Positions 54,420 to 63,374 of a stretch of 64,000 nt of DNA are shown here, in pieces (position 1 is the first letter of the stretch; each line of letters opens with the position of its first letter). A model generated the notes under the pieces. It did not search any database and was not told where the DNA came from. It worked only from the letters and a program-made list of their open reading frames with translations. Made by a program: the position numbers and the translations under genes. The DNA comes from Desulfobulbaceae bacterium (lineage in GTDB: Bacteria > Desulfobacterota > Desulfobulbia > Desulfobulbales > VMSU01), in assembly GCA_013792005.1 (NCBI GenBank), contig VMSU01000190.1:1-64000 (forward strand). The letters run 5' to 3'.

Positions 54420-55292
54420 ATGAAAAAATATCAAGTCAACATGACTTACGAGCCCTTTGCCAAGGAGCCGGAATACATTGAGGCCAATCGTGCCTTTGTC
54501 CGGAAGATGGATCTTGACGGGGTTGAACGCCTTCTTGATCTTGCCTGCGGGATTGGCACCATGAGTGAACTGCTGCTCGATCGTAAGCCGGGTCTTGATA
54601 TTGTTGGCATTGATCTTTCTCGGGAATCGTTGGCCATCGGTCTTGATTCTTTCCGCACTGCATCGCAGTTGGAAAGAGAACAAAGAGGACCGTTAGCCTT
54701 TGTTCAAGCAACGGCCGATGTTCTGCCCTGTTTTGACGACTGCTTCGATGCGGTGGTGATGGGTAACTCCATCCATATGCTGCCTGATGCCGACAGGCTG
54801 GTGACTGAAATTGGTCGGGTGTTGCGGCCTGCCGGATTTCTCGCCTTTAATAGCACCTTTTATGCCGGCACCATGCCGAAGGGTACGGAGAAGTTTCATC
54901 ACGAGTGGATGAAGCAGGCTGTCTCCTATCTGGTGCGCAAGGATCTTGAACTTCGTAAGGCAGGGGAGCCAGGGATCCCCAGAAAACGGGGGACCATGCC
55001 CGGCGCCTTTTCCAACCAGTGGCCTTCGCCTGAGGAATGGACTGCCACTTTGGTGAGACACGGCTTGAGGGTAGAGTACCGTGGGGAACGGATGGTGGAG
55101 ATGACGCAGCGCAATTTTGAGTACATTGGCGCGTATGGCGGTTTTGCCAAGGTGGTTTTGAGCGGCTATCCGGTCGAGGAGGCAAGTGAGGCTCTGCAGG
55201 CCACCGCCGGACCAGCTTTGACTGCGGTGGGTATGACCACCGTTCCCAGGCTTTGGCTGGAAATTATCACAAGAAAAGAGGACGCAGCATGA
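54420..55292 (+). CDS. SAM-dependent methyltransferase (MenG/UbiE-like class)
   Basis: 290 residues. Motif I LLDLACGIGTMSELLLD (about 38-54), VGIDLSRESL, DDCFDAVVMGNSIHML and IGRVLRPAGFLAFN are class I methyltransferase landmarks. It lacks the EYY-GYW N-terminus of the three preceding enzymes, so it has a separate origin, probably with a different acceptor. Its stop overlaps the radical SAM start (ATGA), so the two are translationally coupled. ATG at 54420 has no strong ribosome site; repeat family B lies immediately upstream. Confidence 0.85.
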   Translation: MKKYQVNMTYEPFAKEPEYIEANRAFVRKMDLDGVERLLDLACGIGTMSELLLDRKPGLDIVGIDLSRESLAIGLDSFRTASQLEREQRGPLAFVQATADVLPCFDDCFDAVVMGNSIHMLPDADRLVTEIGRVLRPAGFLAFNSTFYAGTMPKGTEKFHHEWMKQAVSYLVRKDLELRKAGEPGIPRKRGTMPGAFSNQWPSPEEWTATLVRHGLRVEYRGERMVEMTQRNFEYIGAYGGFAKVVLSGYPVEEASEALQATAGPALTAVGMTTVPRLWLEIITRKEDAA

Positions 55293-56893
55293 AGGATCTG
55301 GACATTCTGTTTATCGGGGCGGTCATGAATTATGATGGCTCGACCGGCTCACTTGCCAATTACATCCGCAAAAAAGGCAAGTGGATGGCGCCGTTTCAGT
55401 ATATTTACGATCAGCATCGGGAACTATTCACCTCCGAAGCCGATGCCTGTGTCTATGATATTCCCAATTTAAGCATCTGCGAGCTGGTTGATTACCTCAA
55501 GCGTCATGGAGAGCTTGAATTTCATATTATCTGGCATTTCGACTACCATAAGGAAGAGATTCTTGAGATCTTCAGGACCAGGCCTCCTAAGATCATTGCC
55601 GTATCGAGCACCTTGGCCTTCTTTCCTGAATATCTGAAGAGCTGCATTCACTGGTTGAACACCCATAAACCGGCGGAAACCCGGGTGGCGGTTGGTGGCA
55701 AATGGCTTTATGCCAACTTCAGCCAATTTGGTCCTTCCAACAAGTTTGAGAAAACACTTACCGAAGTGGATGCGGATTATTATGTCATTAATCGCTACGG
55801 TCAAGAGACTCTGCGTCTGCTGCTTGCGGCCCATAAGACCGGGGACACCGCTGCGATTCGGGATCTGCCGAATCTTGCCTATCGGCGAAGCCTGGACTTG
55901 GGGCAGCCGACGACAGCCACCCATGCCGGAGCAGACTACATCATCAATCCGGTAATCACCGAGGCCCACGAACAGGGAAAGTATCTTGTCGATTTCCACA
56001 ATATCGGCGAGCGATTCCTTGGTGATATCGTCCACGTACGCACGGCGAGTTCCTGCCCTTTTCACTGCCGTTTCTGCACCTTTCCTGCTTTGGCCGGGGA
56101 ATATGTCGCCTTTGGTCTCGACCTCGTAATCGCCCAGCTCAAGCAGCTTAAGAGCTTGGGGGTGAAAAAACTGTTCTTCATTGATGATACCTTCAACGTG
56201 CCGCTCAAACGGTTTGAGGAGTTGCTTGACCGGATGATCGCGGAAAATCTCGAGTTGGAGTGGGTATCTTTTTTTCGGGCCCAATATTCCACTGCCGAGG
56301 TGGTCAAGAAGATGCGGGATGCCGGTTGCCGCATGGTCTTTTGCGGGATTGAATCGGGTAATGATGAGATTTTGAAGGCCATGAACAAGCGGGTAACGGT
56401 CGCTGATTTTGAGCGGGGATTCGACTTTCTTCATCGCGCCGGTATTACTATCGCGGCCTCTTATTTTATCGGGTACCCCGGTGAGACCCACCAGACCGCC
56501 ATGGACACCCTGCGATTGCTCAACGACCCCCGGATTGCCTTTTCCCGTGGCAGCGTCTTCTATTACGATCCCAATGCCCCGGTGGGGGCGATGGCTGAAG
56601 AGTACGGGCTTTCCGGTAATGGAGCCGAGTGGAGGCATAATACCATGAGCAGTCGGGAGGCCGCTCAGATCCATCTGGAGATAGTGGACAAGATTCAAAA
56701 CGTCAATGTCCAGATTTCTGACGGCGCTGGCTGGAGCGTCTTTCACCTCTACTCCAAGGGGCTTAGCATCGAGCGGCTGCAAACCCTCTACACCGAGTTT
56801 AATACCATTCAGAAAGAACAGATTCAGGGGGCTGGTCGCACGGCCCTCTCCCAGTACCGGGTGTTTGGCAAAAAACGTAAGGAAGAGGCGTAA
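55289..56893 (+). CDS. Radical SAM enzyme with N-terminal B12-binding-like region
   Basis: 534 residues. The cluster motif SCPFHCRFCTF (CxxxCxxC, about 255-265) binds the 4Fe-4S that cleaves SAM. The N-terminal ~190 residues are arranged like the B12-binding half of class B radical SAM methylases (IIAVSSTLAFFPEYL, RVAVGGKW), though a canonical DxHxxG cobalamin ligand is not obvious. The core includes FIDDTFNV, FFRAQYS, CGIESGNDEIL and SYFIGYPGET. It may methylate or rearrange an unactivated carbon. ATG at 55289 overlaps the preceding stop by 4 bases, and the next gene follows after 5. Confidence 0.85.
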   Translation: MKDLDILFIGAVMNYDGSTGSLANYIRKKGKWMAPFQYIYDQHRELFTSEADACVYDIPNLSICELVDYLKRHGELEFHIIWHFDYHKEEILEIFRTRPPKIIAVSSTLAFFPEYLKSCIHWLNTHKPAETRVAVGGKWLYANFSQFGPSNKFEKTLTEVDADYYVINRYGQETLRLLLAAHKTGDTAAIRDLPNLAYRRSLDLGQPTTATHAGADYIINPVITEAHEQGKYLVDFHNIGERFLGDIVHVRTASSCPFHCRFCTFPALAGEYVAFGLDLVIAQLKQLKSLGVKKLFFIDDTFNVPLKRFEELLDRMIAENLELEWVSFFRAQYSTAEVVKKMRDAGCRMVFCGIESGNDEILKAMNKRVTVADFERGFDFLHRAGITIAASYFIGYPGETHQTAMDTLRLLNDPRIAFSRGSVFYYDPNAPVGAMAEEYGLSGNGAEWRHNTMSSREAAQIHLEIVDKIQNVNVQISDGAGWSVFHLYSKGLSIERLQTLYTEFNTIQKEQIQGAGRTALSQYRVFGKKRKEEA

Positions 56894-56898
56894 TCACC

Positions 56899-59340
56899 AT
56901 GAGTTCCGGTGCGCTTGCTGATCTGAAGGTCCTCGATCTCACTCATTATATCGCTGGTCCGTACTGCACTAAACTGTTGGCAGGTTTTGGGGCCGAGGTC
57001 CTCAAGATCGAACGGCCCGGCACGGGGGACCCGTTGCGATCTGTCGGCCCGTTTACCAAAGGGTGTTCCGATATCGAGATGAGCATTCCCTTCCTCTGGT
57101 TGAATACCGGAAAGAAGAGCGTGGCTTTGGATCTTAAGAGCGCCCCCGGCTTGGAATATGTTAAAAAGCTTATCGCCTGGGCAGACGTTTTGGTGGAGAA
57201 CTTCGCTCCAGGGGTCATGATGCGTCTTGGCCTTGATTATGAAACGATTCAGGCTATTAATCCTCGGTTGATCATGACTTCAGTGAGTAATTTTGGCCAG
57301 GTTGGACCTTACCGGGACTGCCGAGCTGAGGAGATTACACTTTATGCCATGAGCGGCCAGATGAACGCCACCGGCGATCCTGATCGTGAACCGCTTGCCC
57401 CTGGGCTGGCCATTAATCAATATACTGCCGGTCTTCATGCCTATATCGGGACTCTTGCCGCCCTGCATCACCGTGAGAAGACGGGAGAGGGCCAGCACGT
57501 GGATATTTCGCTCCACGAAAGCGGGGTGGACAATATCGAAATTGGGTTGATCAATTTTCTTCATCAGGGCATTCGCAGCAGGCGCAGTAAACATATCATG
57601 GTTCCTTGGCGCAATTACCCCTGTAAGGACGGAATGGCGACAGTTATTTGCGCGCCTTTTCGTCACTGGGTACAGGGGGCAAGACTTTTTGAGGCGCCGG
57701 AGCTTCTGCAGGAAAAATATCATCATGTCCGGGGTCGTCACGTGGAACGTGAACGGGTGGAGGAGCTTATTCAGCCGTGGATCAGCTCTAAGACCCGCGA
57801 GGACATATTTCATGCCGGCCAGCAACAAGGGCTGGCCTTTGGCTATCGGGCCAGTTTGGCCGAAGCCTTGGCGCTTCCCCAACACCTGGCTCGCGACTTT
57901 TTTGTGAAAACAGATGACGGACGTGGTGGAAGTTATAACTATCCCGGGGCGCCGTTTAAGCTTTCCGCAACCCCATGGCATCAGGAACGGGCTCCTCTGC
58001 TGGGCGAGCATACTGCGGCAGTGCTTAGCAGGACTCTAAAGCTGGACCGTGCCGAGCCGGATCAGCTCGGTGCAGCGGGGGTTGGGGAAGGGTTTAAACA
58101 AGCTGCTGCAGAAGACGCGTCTAGGGTTACACCGAGGGGGGCCTTGACCGGTATCCGGGTCCTTGATCTCACCCATAGCTGGGCCGGGCCGCATGGTACC
58201 CGTATCCTTGCCGATCTTGGCGCTGAAGTTATCAAGATTGAGTATCTTCCCAGGCTCTGCCTGCTCCGGGCCGGGATCGTCAAAGATCAAATGTACAACA
58301 AACGGCCCATGTGGTTTCAAGTAAACAGGGGTAAGCGTTCTGTGACCCTGGACATGAATAACCCTGAGGAGCTGGAGACCTTTCTCGATCTTGTGCGGAT
58401 CTCCGATGTGGTGGTGGAAAATGCCCGGGGTGGGGTGCTCGAACGTCGAGGTCTTGATTATCACAGTCTTGTTAAGGTGAAATCAGACATTATTTTTCTT
58501 TCCATGGCTGCTTTTGGCAAGACAGGGCCTTATGCCTCGTATGCCGGATATGGCGCTACCATGGAGGCGTTAAGCGGAGCAGAATCTCTCACCGGATATT
58601 ATGGCTCGACCGAAACCAAGCGAGTTCGCGAGATCGATGTGACCAATGGCATTTTTGGCGCTGCCGCAGTCCTTACCGCTCTTCACCACCGCGAGAAAAC
58701 CGGCAAGGGGCAATGGATTGATCTCTCTCAGTTGGAAACAGTCTCTCACGGCCTTATCGGCGAGCATCTCCTCGCTTTTGCCATGAACGGTATCGTTCCC
58801 CCTGTCCGTGGCAATCGTCATGAGCGGTTTGCTCCCTGTGGCTGCTACCCTTCGCTAGGAGAGGATCGCTGGGTGACCCTGGTTATCCGCAATGATCGTG
58901 AATGGCTGGAATTATGTGAACTTATTGATAGGCCTGCATTGAGTAATGATCCACGCCTGCAGACCGTCACTGGCCGCATGGCACATCACGACGAGATTGA
59001 TCGCGCCATTGCTGAGTGGACCTCTGCCAGAGAAGCCGGTGAGGTGCAGGATTTACTTCAGTCGCAAGGTATTGCCGCAGGTGCAGTAATGAACGTTGAA
59101 GATCTGAGTCGTGACCCCCATCTCGTGGCACGTGGTTTTTTGGTGACCACAAGCGACGGAGGAGAGGAATTGTATCCCGGCAACCCTATACGACTATCTC
59201 GAGATCACTCTCCTCCTGCGTGGCGGGGGCCTGATCTTGGTCGCGACAACGAATATGTCTTGTGCTCGTTACTCGGCAGGAGTCAGGCCGAAGTCCCTCA
59301 TATCTGCGAAGATGATCTGGGCACGGCCTTGGATCCTTAA
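56899..59340 (+). CDS. Tandem class III CoA-transferase (CaiB/BaiF), two fused domains
   Basis: 813 residues formed of two CaiB/BaiF domains: about 1-390 (LKVLDLTHYIAGPYCTKLLAGFGAEVLKIE) and about 415-800 (IRVLDLTHSWAGPHGTRILADLGAEVIKIE). In class III enzymes an Asp forms the acyl/CoA intermediate. The matching position is Gln174 in the first half (AINQYTAG) and Asp580 in the second (EIDVTNG). Only the second half should therefore be catalytic; the first may bind CoA or act as a scaffold. The same layout is known in DddD-type DMSP CoA-transferase/lyases, but no DMSP genes are nearby. It could move a CoA between acyl acids of this pathway. The next gene starts on the base after its stop. Confidence 0.87.
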   Translation: MSSGALADLKVLDLTHYIAGPYCTKLLAGFGAEVLKIERPGTGDPLRSVGPFTKGCSDIEMSIPFLWLNTGKKSVALDLKSAPGLEYVKKLIAWADVLVENFAPGVMMRLGLDYETIQAINPRLIMTSVSNFGQVGPYRDCRAEEITLYAMSGQMNATGDPDREPLAPGLAINQYTAGLHAYIGTLAALHHREKTGEGQHVDISLHESGVDNIEIGLINFLHQGIRSRRSKHIMVPWRNYPCKDGMATVICAPFRHWVQGARLFEAPELLQEKYHHVRGRHVERERVEELIQPWISSKTREDIFHAGQQQGLAFGYRASLAEALALPQHLARDFFVKTDDGRGGSYNYPGAPFKLSATPWHQERAPLLGEHTAAVLSRTLKLDRAEPDQLGAAGVGEGFKQAAAEDASRVTPRGALTGIRVLDLTHSWAGPHGTRILADLGAEVIKIEYLPRLCLLRAGIVKDQMYNKRPMWFQVNRGKRSVTLDMNNPEELETFLDLVRISDVVVENARGGVLERRGLDYHSLVKVKSDIIFLSMAAFGKTGPYASYAGYGATMEALSGAESLTGYYGSTETKRVREIDVTNGIFGAAAVLTALHHREKTGKGQWIDLSQLETVSHGLIGEHLLAFAMNGIVPPVRGNRHERFAPCGCYPSLGEDRWVTLVIRNDREWLELCELIDRPALSNDPRLQTVTGRMAHHDEIDRAIAEWTSAREAGEVQDLLQSQGIAAGAVMNVEDLSRDPHLVARGFLVTTSDGGEELYPGNPIRLSRDHSPPAWRGPDLGRDNEYVLCSLLGRSQAEVPHICEDDLGTALDP

Positions 59341-61764
59341 ATGAGCCTCATGGATATCGAGACCATTCCCCACTCACTCCCATCGATTTCACCGTTGTTG
59401 CGGCAGCATTTTTCTCCCGCTGTGGTTGGTGGCTGGGGTGATGGTCAGAATTCGTATGTCCATGCCATGACATGGTTCAAGGGGCATCTGTATGTTGGAG
59501 TCACCCGGAATGCCTTAAACGGCGTTCGGCCATACTCCCGGATGGAGGCCATGGAAATTTACCCGGTGAAGGTGCCTGACATCCAGTGGGATCTTGACTG
59601 GCGTGCCCCGATTTGGCGGTATAGTCCGGAGGCAGGCACTTGGGAACGGGTCTTTGTCTCACCCATGGTCATGGGTACACGCGGTTTTCCTGTGCCACGC
59701 CAGTGGGGTTATCGTAACATGAGGGTTTTTCAAGGAAAAAGCGACCCTGAACCCGCCCTCTATGTTATTTCCTGGGGGTCGCACATGGGACCTGGTCCAC
59801 ATGTCCTGCGCTCATTAGATGGAAAGCATTTTGCCGAGGTTGGAGATGAAGCCCTCAAACGTATCGGCGCCACCACTCTCCGAGGACTTGTTCCCTTCAA
59901 AGGCCGCCTCTTTACTTCGCCCGCTGCCCGCTGTGGCGGTACGGATACCGGCACTCACGATGTCCCGATTATCCTTGCCAGCGATGACCCGGCAAACGGA
60001 TCGTGGAAGCAGGCGTGTATGCCCTGTTTCGGGGATCCGAATAATATCGCCATCTCGGCTATGGCGGTGATGGACGAGTACTTGTATGCCGGCACCATGA
60101 ATCCTACGGAAGGCTATCAGGTTTGGCGGACCACGGCAGAGGGGGACCCGCCCTATAGTTGGGAGCGGGTCCTCACCCTTGGCGCCTACCGGGGAAATCT
60201 CAATGAGGCGGCTGCCACTTTGTGTCCTTATCGCGGCGCTCTTTACATCGGCAGCGGTATCTACAACCTCGGTTTTGACCGTATCCATGGGGTAGGGCCT
60301 GGTATGCCGGAATTGATTCGCCTGTATCCCGATATGTCATGGGATCTTATTGCCGGCGAACCGCGATTGACTCCAGATGGGGTAAAGATGCCGATGAGCG
60401 GATATGGCGCTGGGTTTAACAGCCCCTTTGTCGGATACATCTGGAGCATGTGTGTCCATGATGGGTGTCTCTATCTGGGCACGGCCAACTGGTCGCCATG
60501 GCTGCTGTTCACAAAAACCAGCATTTGGGAGGAATATATTGTTAAGCAACTTCCCTCGGTAGACATGGAAAGCCTGTTAAACTACCTGGGCGGATTTGAA
60601 CTCTGGCGCACTGGGGATGGGAATCGTTGGGCTCCCATCACGCGCAACGGGTTTGGTAACTGCTTCAATGTTGGGGTTCGCACACTGTCCTCGACTCCGG
60701 TAGGGTTGTTTGTCGGGGTGGTGAATCAGTTTGGTGAAGAGGTGGCTGTGCGACGCCAGGCCGGTTGGCGCTACGAATATAATCAGCGGGGCGGTGTTGA
60801 AGTGTGGCAGGGTAACACCGAGACTCCTGCACCTCCTGAAAGAAACGAGGCGATCACCATTGTTCCCATGCGGGACGAGTATGGAGTCTTGTTGGGCAGG
60901 CCAAACACTGATAAATGGCTTTCGTTTGTCGCTCGGTTCTACCGGCAGAGCGGTTGGCACCATACCGGATTCTGGCGTATTTCCATGCAGGAGGCCAATG
61001 ATGCCTGCGAAAATCTCATGGCGGAACTTGTCGCTTTTTTCCGGCCTGAAGCCGAAGTGAAGGAGCCTCAATATCCTAAGCCCCAACAGGTGCAGCAGTG
61101 GATTGCCTCTCGCAGCGATGAGCCGTGGGAGGATTACCAGCAAAAGCGAAAGAGCAAGAGCAGGGAAACTATATTGGATGTGGGGTGCGGACTTGGCAAT
61201 TCAACAGACTATCTTGCCCGATATTACCATTCAACGGGCATTATGGGAGTGGCGACGAGTAATGAACTCGCTGCTCTTTGTCGGCGCCGTTATCCGGAAC
61301 TGGGATTTGTGGCGACACGATTTCCTAAACTTTCCGTGGGCAAGGGCACTTTCGACAAGGTAATCTGTAATGAGGCGCTTGCCAGTTGTAGTTCACGTCG
61401 CACGCTTCTGGCCGAGATACACCGCGTGCTCAAACCCGGTGGGATGCTGGTTTTTTCTGATATGATCCTTCCGTCCAGCAAGGACGGACCATTTTCTTTG
61501 GAAAAATACCATGAGCTTCTCGAAGAGATCGGTTTTGATAGTGTTCGTATACTTGACGTGACCGCTCATACTTCGACCTTCTTTCGTAATCGGTGTATGA
61601 GTTTTTTTCTTACTGAGACGCTGCTCCATAACACCCAGCACAAAAAACCACACGATTTTCTTACTTTACTGCCAGGTGGATTTGGGGAGATTCCTTGCTA
61701 TCTCCTTGGTTTTGGCGTACAAAAGACGAAAAAGCCAAATATGTTGAAGAGATTGATTTCTTAG
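59341..61764 (+). CDS. Beta-propeller-like protein fused to a SAM methyltransferase
   Basis: 807 residues. About 1-510 reads as repeated beta-sheet blades, with recurring FKGHLYVGV, YRGALYIGSG, DGCLYLGTANW and DEYLYAGTMNP blocks followed by WERV/WDL strands; there is no signal peptide. About 600-780 is a class I methyltransferase (ILDVGCGLGNSTDYLA, VICNEALASC, IHRVLKPGGMLVFSD), related to the tandem trio. I know of no described protein with this pairing. The propeller may present a substrate or carrier. ATG at 59341 abuts the CoA-transferase stop. It ends 167 bases before the TPR gene. Confidence 0.78.
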   Translation: MSLMDIETIPHSLPSISPLLRQHFSPAVVGGWGDGQNSYVHAMTWFKGHLYVGVTRNALNGVRPYSRMEAMEIYPVKVPDIQWDLDWRAPIWRYSPEAGTWERVFVSPMVMGTRGFPVPRQWGYRNMRVFQGKSDPEPALYVISWGSHMGPGPHVLRSLDGKHFAEVGDEALKRIGATTLRGLVPFKGRLFTSPAARCGGTDTGTHDVPIILASDDPANGSWKQACMPCFGDPNNIAISAMAVMDEYLYAGTMNPTEGYQVWRTTAEGDPPYSWERVLTLGAYRGNLNEAAATLCPYRGALYIGSGIYNLGFDRIHGVGPGMPELIRLYPDMSWDLIAGEPRLTPDGVKMPMSGYGAGFNSPFVGYIWSMCVHDGCLYLGTANWSPWLLFTKTSIWEEYIVKQLPSVDMESLLNYLGGFELWRTGDGNRWAPITRNGFGNCFNVGVRTLSSTPVGLFVGVVNQFGEEVAVRRQAGWRYEYNQRGGVEVWQGNTETPAPPERNEAITIVPMRDEYGVLLGRPNTDKWLSFVARFYRQSGWHHTGFWRISMQEANDACENLMAELVAFFRPEAEVKEPQYPKPQQVQQWIASRSDEPWEDYQQKRKSKSRETILDVGCGLGNSTDYLARYYHSTGIMGVATSNELAALCRRRYPELGFVATRFPKLSVGKGTFDKVICNEALASCSSRRTLLAEIHRVLKPGGMLVFSDMILPSSKDGPFSLEKYHELLEEIGFDSVRILDVTAHTSTFFRNRCMSFFLTETLLHNTQHKKPHDFLTLLPGGFGEIPCYLLGFGVQKTKKPNMLKRLIS

Positions 61765-61779
61765 TAACCGTTCACCAAC

Positions 61780-61888
61780 TGTAAACGTTCACAGTGCTGC
61801 AGATTCGCGAAAGAGGCCTGTGCGCTATACATATGGTCTGCGAACCAGGCCGATGACAAAGCAGATGCGGCGCTGCTGAATGTTTACG
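61780..61888. repeat. Imperfect palindrome between methyltransferase fusion and TPR gene
   Basis: GTAAACGTTCA at 61781 matches the complement of TGAATGTTTAC ending at 61887, with further pairing of GGCCTG with CAGGCC inside. It is the only gap of size in this part of the cluster. It could form an RNA hairpin or be a diverged repeat. Confidence 0.35.
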
Positions 61889-61931
61889 ATTTCTTAGTTG
61901 TTTTCTGTTGAAACGAGGTTTTGGTAAACAG

Positions 61932-63374
61932 ATGGAAGAGACAGAATTTTTCCCCCGCATCAAACGATTGGGCAACGGGCCTCAGGCCAAGTTAGCTCTC
62001 GCCATCGCCCATGTGGAAAAGGGGGACGCCCAGGCAGCCATTGTTGAGTGCGAGGGTGTGCTTTGTTGGAATAGTCGCTACGCTCTGGCGCATTTTGTCT
62101 TGGCCGGAATTTATACCGATCTTGGCCGCTACCAAGAGGCGCTTGCCTCTTCGGCTGCAGCGCTCGATAGTGATGACAAACTTACGGAAGCGCACCGCTT
62201 GCGAAGTTATGTTTTCACTGAAACTCAGCGTTACCGCGAGGCTGTGCGCGAACGGCACGCAGCTCTTGCTCTTGATCCTGAAAATGCTCTTGATTATCAC
62301 CGTCTGGGAGAATTGTATTTGGCTCTTGGTGAGATTGAGCAGGCTATCCAGGCATTTCGGCAGGCGATACATTACAACCCGCAGATGGCGATGAGTTATT
62401 ATGGTCTGGCCAACGCTCTGGTGAAGGCCAAGCAGGATGAGGACGCGACAGCGACCTTGGAAACTGTATTGCGGATTAGCCCAGGGTTTCCCAAGTCCCA
62501 TCTGCTGTTGGGAGATATTGCCATGAACCGTGGCCAGTTTGCCGTTGCCGTATCCCACTATCGGGAAGCGCTTAAGCTGAATCAGAAACAGGCGGAACCG
62601 CATTACCGGCTGGGAGAACTATATTTACAGATGGGTGAATATCCCACCGCCTTACTGGAATTTCGGCTCTCTCTTACGATTAAACCTCGATATGCCAAGG
62701 CGCACCATCGCTTGGGCAACATCTATTTTGCCCTTGGGAATTTCAACCTTGCCCTGCAACAGTACGAAGCGGCAGTGATTTGCAACCCTAATCTTGCCCG
62801 CGCTGTGGCTGATTCCGGCGATGCCCTCCTTGCCTTGGGTCGTTGGGAGGAGTCGGTTGACCGGTATCGTCGCGCTTTAGGTCATATCGATATCGTAAGT
62901 AGCGAAGGCGATGCCTTGCTCAGTGAGAACCGTCCCATGGAAGCTATCCTTGAATATCGGGAGCGACTCGGGATGGAGAAAAACCTGATCATCCCGGCGG
63001 CTATCACCTCAGAACTGAAAACCCCCAGGCATCTCGAACAGGACGAACGCCGCCGCGAAGATCGTTTGGCCCTTGCCATGCCGGTTGACTTGCGGGAGCA
63101 AGCGGGAAGCTACGTAGGGGCCACCTTGGTCAACATCTCGAATAAAGGGTTTCTGGTGGAGACTCCGGAGGAGATGGTGATGGAAAGCGAGATTGAGATT
63201 ATTACTGATCTTGATGTGGAGGGTCGCAAGATATCAGCTCGCGGCAAGGTAGTCCGTCAGGAAAATGGAAAGCCTAAGGGTCCGTTTCGTTACGGTGTGT
63301 CACTTGTTCAAAAAAGTGATGCATGGGAGCGGTATCTTATTGATACGACAAATGACTCAGGAGGAGATTCGTGA
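61932..63374 (+). CDS. TPR-repeat protein with C-terminal PilZ domain
   Basis: 480 residues from the ATG at 61932 (a TTG at 61908 would add eight). About 10 tetratricopeptide repeats cover residues 5-340 (for example YHRLGELYLALGEIEQAIQA, AHHRLGNIYFALGNF), a protein-protein scaffold. Residues about 375-475 are PilZ: RRREDR (contains RxxxR), then NISNKG in place of DxSxxG. It should bind c-di-GMP. There is no signal peptide or TM. It is the second PilZ protein of the cluster. Its stop overlaps the GTG start of the next gene, so they are coupled; the TPR part may recruit that membrane protein. Confidence 0.83.
   Translation: MEETEFFPRIKRLGNGPQAKLALAIAHVEKGDAQAAIVECEGVLCWNSRYALAHFVLAGIYTDLGRYQEALASSAAALDSDDKLTEAHRLRSYVFTETQRYREAVRERHAALALDPENALDYHRLGELYLALGEIEQAIQAFRQAIHYNPQMAMSYYGLANALVKAKQDEDATATLETVLRISPGFPKSHLLLGDIAMNRGQFAVAVSHYREALKLNQKQAEPHYRLGELYLQMGEYPTALLEFRLSLTIKPRYAKAHHRLGNIYFALGNFNLALQQYEAAVICNPNLARAVADSGDALLALGRWEESVDRYRRALGHIDIVSSEGDALLSENRPMEAILEYRERLGMEKNLIIPAAITSELKTPRHLEQDERRREDRLALAMPVDLREQAGSYVGATLVNISNKGFLVETPEEMVMESEIEIITDLDVEGRKISARGKVVRQENGKPKGPFRYGVSLVQKSDAWERYLIDTTNDSGGDS

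Noticed and set aside
55469-56782. 437-codon minus-strand frame opposite the radical SAM gene
   Set aside because: It is antisense to a gene with clear catalytic motifs; no independent evidence for a gene.
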